DNA from: Gammaproteobacteria bacterium HGW-Gammaproteobacteria-1
GTDB taxonomy: Bacteria > Pseudomonadota > Gammaproteobacteria > Thiohalomonadales > Thiohalomonadaceae
Direction of reading: 5' to 3'
NCBI GenBank assembly: GCA_002840095.1
Contig: PGZL01000002.1
Location: 93,872-157,871, forward strand
DNA: 64,000 bases
Positions 60,530 through 64,000 of this stretch are shown here, in pieces. The notes under the pieces were generated by a model. That model was not told the DNA's origin. It was given only the letters and a program-made list of their open reading frames with translations, and made no database searches. The position numbers and the translations under genes are program-made. The stretch's first letter is position 1, and the number at the start of each line of letters is the position of its first letter.

Positions 60530-61167
60530 GGCTCGCCGCGTGTCAGGGAGCGTTCCAGTTCGCCCACCCAGTTGATGGTGTCCTTGTCCTCATTACCGGT
60601 CAGTTCAAGATAGCGCTTGTAGTGCTGTATCGCACCGGGGATGTCCCGCAGGTAGATGTCGTCGAGCAAGGCGAGATTGTAGTGTGCGATGGCATAGTCC
60701 GGTTTGCCTTCGATGGCGCGCTGAAAGTCTTCCTTTGCTTTGAGGATGTTGCCGCGCTGCTTCTCGATGTAGCCCAGCAGGTTATAAGCCTGCGGCATAT
60801 TGGGATTGCGCTCAAGCGCGAGTTGCAGGGTTTTTTCTGCTTTATCGAGCTGCTTGCTCTTGATCTGCACCAGCGCGAGGTTGACCCGGGGGCCGGCCAG
60901 TTCCGGGCGTTGGGCAATGATGTCGGTGAGCAGTTGTTCGGCGCGGTCAAGGTGGTTTTCGTTTAAATTGGTGATCGCCTCGCGGTAACGCTGAATCTCA
61001 TCGGCGGCGAGGCTCTGTGTGTTGGCCGAGGGTGTGTCTGTCGCAGCCCTGGTTTCCATAGACGGAGAGGTAGTGCAGCCTGTAAGCCACATGGCATAGC
61101 TGGCCAGTAGAAAGCTGACGAGATGGCGCGGCCGTCGGTGAGCCCTTGTCTGTTCAGTGCAGGACAT
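60526..61167 (-). CDS. TPR-repeat lipoprotein
   Basis: A 213-residue lipoprotein: hydrophobic HLVSFLLASYAMWLTGC gives lipobox Cys31. At least three TPR motifs follow (NHLDRAEQLLTDIIAQRPEL; KQLDKAEKTLQLALERNPNM; GNILKAKEDFQRAIEGKPDY). It overlaps the large upstream TPR lipoprotein gene by 14 bases. The pair probably forms an envelope protein-interaction scaffold. Similar genes accompany gliding or ExbB/ExbD-type motor operons, but those partners lie outside the window if present. Confidence 0.83.
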   Translation of the reverse strand: MSCTEQTRAHRRPRHLVSFLLASYAMWLTGCTTSPSMETRAATDTPSANTQSLAADEIQRYREAITNLNENHLDRAEQLLTDIIAQRPELAGPRVNLALVQIKSKQLDKAEKTLQLALERNPNMPQAYNLLGYIEKQRGNILKAKEDFQRAIEGKPDYAIAHYNLALLDDIYLRDIPGAIQHYKRYLELTGNEDKDTINWVGELERSLTRGEP

Positions 61168-63958
61168 TGATATAGCCCTCCAGCTTCAGTTCGCGGCCGA
61201 AGCGTGCGGGAAACAGCTCTGCGAGCCTTGTCTGGCTTTGCTTTATCCAGTCGTCAAACACGCCATCTTTCACGTAATTCAAATTCGCCTCATAAAACTC
61301 TATGGCCTTCTCCTCAAAGGGGAACGCCTGGTCTTCGAGCAGTATGTTGTACTGTTCCAGTTCTACGGCATCAAGCTGTTTGGGCCGTTCGGAGTCGAGC
61401 AGGGCCTTGCTGAAGCCGCGATAGATATCGCCAATGGCATGAGTTGCCTCGGTGGCAGTAGCGGATACGCGGTAGGTGGAGGCCTGGCTATAGAGATTCA
61501 CGGCCTCCTGCATCAATTGCTTCTTGCGCGCCAGGTTCGGCTTGAGTGGGGCAACCAGCTTCACGGCGGTGAAACGCTGATACTGTGCGCGGGCAAGCTC
61601 GAGTGCAGAAGTGGAGGCGATGAATCGAGTGCGCTCAGTTTTGCTGTCCGCTGGCGTGCGTTTGTCGGCCGTGAGGATTGCCTTGCGCCATTTGTCCGCG
61701 TCTTGGGCATTGTTCGCCTGCGTACTGAGGCCTACGAGCTTATGCATGGCCTCCATATATTGAGGGAACGGGCGCGGATGGTTCTTTGCATATTCTGCAA
61801 AGGCGCGGTGGGCGGCCGGGTAATCCTTGTTCGACTCGTAGAGCTCCGCGGCTTTCCAAAGGGCCGCGACCTGGTATTCGTTGTCATGATCGCTACGTGC
61901 AATCTTGACCAGCTCTCCGGCGGCCTCGATTTCCCGACCGGCTTTCAGGTAGGCGACGCTGAGCTGTTTGGAGACTTCGAGACTGTGTTTGTCTGACGGA
62001 AAGTGGCGCTGAAATGTCCTGATATATTGAATGGCTTCATCCCACATTCCATGGGTTGTGGATAGAACGATGGCGTCATACAGACCGGTGGCGGCCATCT
62101 CTGAATCAGGTACAACGTCGGTGACGCGAACATAGTGTCTGACCGCGGAGGCGATATCGTTTTGTTTCTGTGCGGCGACGCCCTGATTGTAGATTGCAGT
62201 GGCCAGATTGTTGCGGATCTGCCGTGCCGAAGCATCTTTCTTCTGGTACTGACCGATCACAGACGTATAGGCCACTTCCGCGGCACTGTAGTCTTCCTGA
62301 CGGAAATAGGCGTGAGCCTTGATTATATGGATATCATAGGTGGCAGCTGTGTAGGGCAGGTCACCGGACTGCTCAATCAGGCTGATGGTTTGCGCGTAGT
62401 TACCGGCCAAGTAGGATTCCTGAGCGGCGTGCTTAACGATCTGCACGGCATGTTCGTCGTGCGGGTACAGGCGTGTGTACAGGATGGAATATCGCACGAG
62501 CTTGTCGAGCAGGCCCCTTTTTTCGGCGTCAGCCTTGGTGTCGCGGTGCAGTCGCGTCGCGAGCAGGATTGAGGCGTAGGCTGCGTCCTTGTTGAGAATG
62601 ATATCGGCGTCATAGGCCGCCATCTCGTAATGCTGCAGGGCCTGAGCGTATTGCTTGTTGTGGTTCAGAAGCTCCGCGTACAGGTAGTAAATATTGTCTT
62701 TACGGGCGTACGCCTTGTAATCCTGCAAATAGCGCTCGTACCAGACGCGCGCCTGAGCGAAACTTTCCGACTTCCCGGATTTGTTGAACTCACGATGATA
62801 ATGTGCAGCGGCAAGAACGATATAGTCCCTGAGTGCGGCCGATACCTTTGTATAGAGTTGCTGGTTGCTATTGCCCTTGGTCCAATAGCTATGCTGTGAA
62901 TTATAGTGGGTGTAAACGTCCTCCAGGCTGTTGATGGCCATGGCCGTGAAACCACTGTCCTTCCATATATCGACGATGCGGAGCTTGGCTTCCGGTACGT
63001 GCGCCGAGGTAGGGTGGTCGTGGGCGAAGGCCTCGAAGATGCCGGCGGCGTCCGAGTAGCGTTGCTGCTTGCGGAATACCTCGCTGACATGCGCATAGGT
63101 CTCAAAGATATAGGCGAAGCCCGGCTTGCCGGCAAAGTAATCACTGAGCGCTGCAGAACCACCCATATAGGAAAACGACAGGCCGAGAGCCCGGAAATAT
63201 TCGTCGAACTGGTTTTTTGCCGAGTCTCCCAACGTGTCATAGGGTTTGAATCCGCTTTCGTCAACAACCTCCACAAAGTCGTCTACAGCCTGATGGTAGT
63301 ATTCCTGCTTGAAGCGGGCCCAGCCGCGCTTGTAGCGCGCATTCTGCCTGAAGACCAGGTTGTCACGGGAAACGAGCACCTCAGTGTATATATCCTCCGC
63401 CGTACTGTACTCGCCGCGGCTGAAGGCAGCCTCGGCAAGGCGAAATTGGCTCTCGACATAATAGTCCGATTTGGGGTGTTTACTGACCAGCATTCTCAGT
63501 GTGTCGAGCGACTTGTCATACTCGCCCCTTTGATCGTAGGCGCGCGCCAGTTGATAGAGTGACCTGTCATTATTATTGGCATTTGGATAGTCGCGCAGAG
63601 ATGTTTCAAGAAGCTCTATGCTCCGATCTAGCGCGGCGTTGTGCAGGCTATCTTCCAGCGCCAGGGTGCCTTCGCTGTGCTCGCCGTTGTTGCGGGAGAG
63701 CCGGTCGATGAGTTGGAACTCGAGCTGTGCCAAGCGCTGCAGGGCGTCCACACGCGAAATGTCCTGCTTGGAGGCATGCTTCAGATATTCGGCATAGGCC
63801 TCGCGGATGGCGGCCTCATTACTGGCACGGTCAACGGTTTGAGTGATGGCGGATTTTCCTCCGACAACATCAATGTCCCGGAGGGTGTGTTGCCGCGTCG
63901 GAGTAGTGCCGCATGCTAGCAATGCTAGGGGCAATATGCTGGCGAGTACATATCTCAT
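61154..63958 (-). CDS. Large TPR-repeat lipoprotein
   Basis: A 934-residue lipoprotein: MRYVLASILPLALLAC sets lipobox Cys16. The rest is a long series of TPR/outer-membrane-lipoprotein-type helical repeats (QLARAYDQRGEYDKSLDTLR; FRLAEAAFSRGEYSTAEDIY; AAGIFEAFAHDHPTSAHVPE). It resembles BamD-like and gliding-motility TPR lipoproteins such as GltE, but the match is architectural only. It begins 42 bases from the right edge; upstream genes of its operon are not visible. Confidence 0.82.
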   Translation of the reverse strand: MRYVLASILPLALLACGTTPTRQHTLRDIDVVGGKSAITQTVDRASNEAAIREAYAEYLKHASKQDISRVDALQRLAQLEFQLIDRLSRNNGEHSEGTLALEDSLHNAALDRSIELLETSLRDYPNANNNDRSLYQLARAYDQRGEYDKSLDTLRMLVSKHPKSDYYVESQFRLAEAAFSRGEYSTAEDIYTEVLVSRDNLVFRQNARYKRGWARFKQEYYHQAVDDFVEVVDESGFKPYDTLGDSAKNQFDEYFRALGLSFSYMGGSAALSDYFAGKPGFAYIFETYAHVSEVFRKQQRYSDAAGIFEAFAHDHPTSAHVPEAKLRIVDIWKDSGFTAMAINSLEDVYTHYNSQHSYWTKGNSNQQLYTKVSAALRDYIVLAAAHYHREFNKSGKSESFAQARVWYERYLQDYKAYARKDNIYYLYAELLNHNKQYAQALQHYEMAAYDADIILNKDAAYASILLATRLHRDTKADAEKRGLLDKLVRYSILYTRLYPHDEHAVQIVKHAAQESYLAGNYAQTISLIEQSGDLPYTAATYDIHIIKAHAYFRQEDYSAAEVAYTSVIGQYQKKDASARQIRNNLATAIYNQGVAAQKQNDIASAVRHYVRVTDVVPDSEMAATGLYDAIVLSTTHGMWDEAIQYIRTFQRHFPSDKHSLEVSKQLSVAYLKAGREIEAAGELVKIARSDHDNEYQVAALWKAAELYESNKDYPAAHRAFAEYAKNHPRPFPQYMEAMHKLVGLSTQANNAQDADKWRKAILTADKRTPADSKTERTRFIASTSALELARAQYQRFTAVKLVAPLKPNLARKKQLMQEAVNLYSQASTYRVSATATEATHAIGDIYRGFSKALLDSERPKQLDAVELEQYNILLEDQAFPFEEKAIEFYEANLNYVKDGVFDDWIKQSQTRLAELFPARFGRELKLEGYINVLH

Positions 63959-64000
63959 TGCGATTCACCCAGACGGCCGGCATCTGTGTCATGCATGCGG

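Overview
The window reads as one stretch of chromosome from a GC-rich gammaproteobacterium. Supporting signs are an E. coli-type SpeD, a Coq7 ubiquinone hydroxylase, rplM-rpsI, a split cobalamin-dependent ribonucleotide reductase (NrdJa/NrdJb), a one-repeat porin and a type VI secretion (T6SS) effector module. The genus cannot be fixed from sequence alone; relatives of sulfur-oxidising gammaproteobacteria are a guess.

Bases 1-19,300 look like stable core chromosome. They hold an outer-membrane SPOR/TPR protein (cut by the window edge), speD, coq7, a GlcF-like Fe-S protein, a [2Fe-2S] ferredoxin, a hydrolase, rplM-rpsI, tRNA-Gln(CTG), a porin, a DUF3187 protein and a methyltransferase. A heat-shock group follows (DegQ-like protease, two Hsp20s, CbpA), then nrdJa-nrdJb with two NrdR-box-like sites. 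Spacers here carry period-7 repeat arrays, usually as inverted arms. One pair encloses a four-helix-bundle (23S IVS-type) gene, which suggests a small mobile element with empty derivatives nearby.

Bases 19,300-29,200 are accessory. A lower-GC pair (Doc/Fic protein plus methyltransferase) ends at an IS4-type transposase remnant and a 21-bp inverted repeat. Small membrane proteins, a GT29-like gene, an SRAP (YedK/HMCES) gene with a changed active-site position and a DUF4386 protein follow.

Bases 29,250-50,050 are the most unusual part. Three copies of a roughly 450-600 bp direct repeat alternate with short pieces of a tpsA (filamentous-haemagglutinin-like) gene and with toxin/immunity-like gene pairs: a glycine-rich membrane protein with a small membrane partner, and a GH19 lysozyme with a lipoprotein. 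All three tpsA pieces come from one 250-bp segment of the complete 3,495-residue TpsA gene just downstream. TpsA carries a tandem array of 189-bp repeats and has no recognisable C-terminal toxin. Its TpsB transporter lies 2 kb further on, separated from it by a DUF6795/class-3-lipase pair of T6SS type.

Bases 50,100-60,150 form a T6SS effector-delivery operon: Hcp, VgrG, PAAR-like DUF4150, a zinc-metallopeptidase effector with two candidate partner proteins, DUF6484, TIGR02270, DUF2169 and a ketosynthase-like protein lacking the catalytic Cys. Effector and partner genes look AT-richer than the structural genes around them, as expected for exchangeable cargo. Bases 60,250-63,960, on the minus strand, encode two TPR lipoproteins and a small exported protein.
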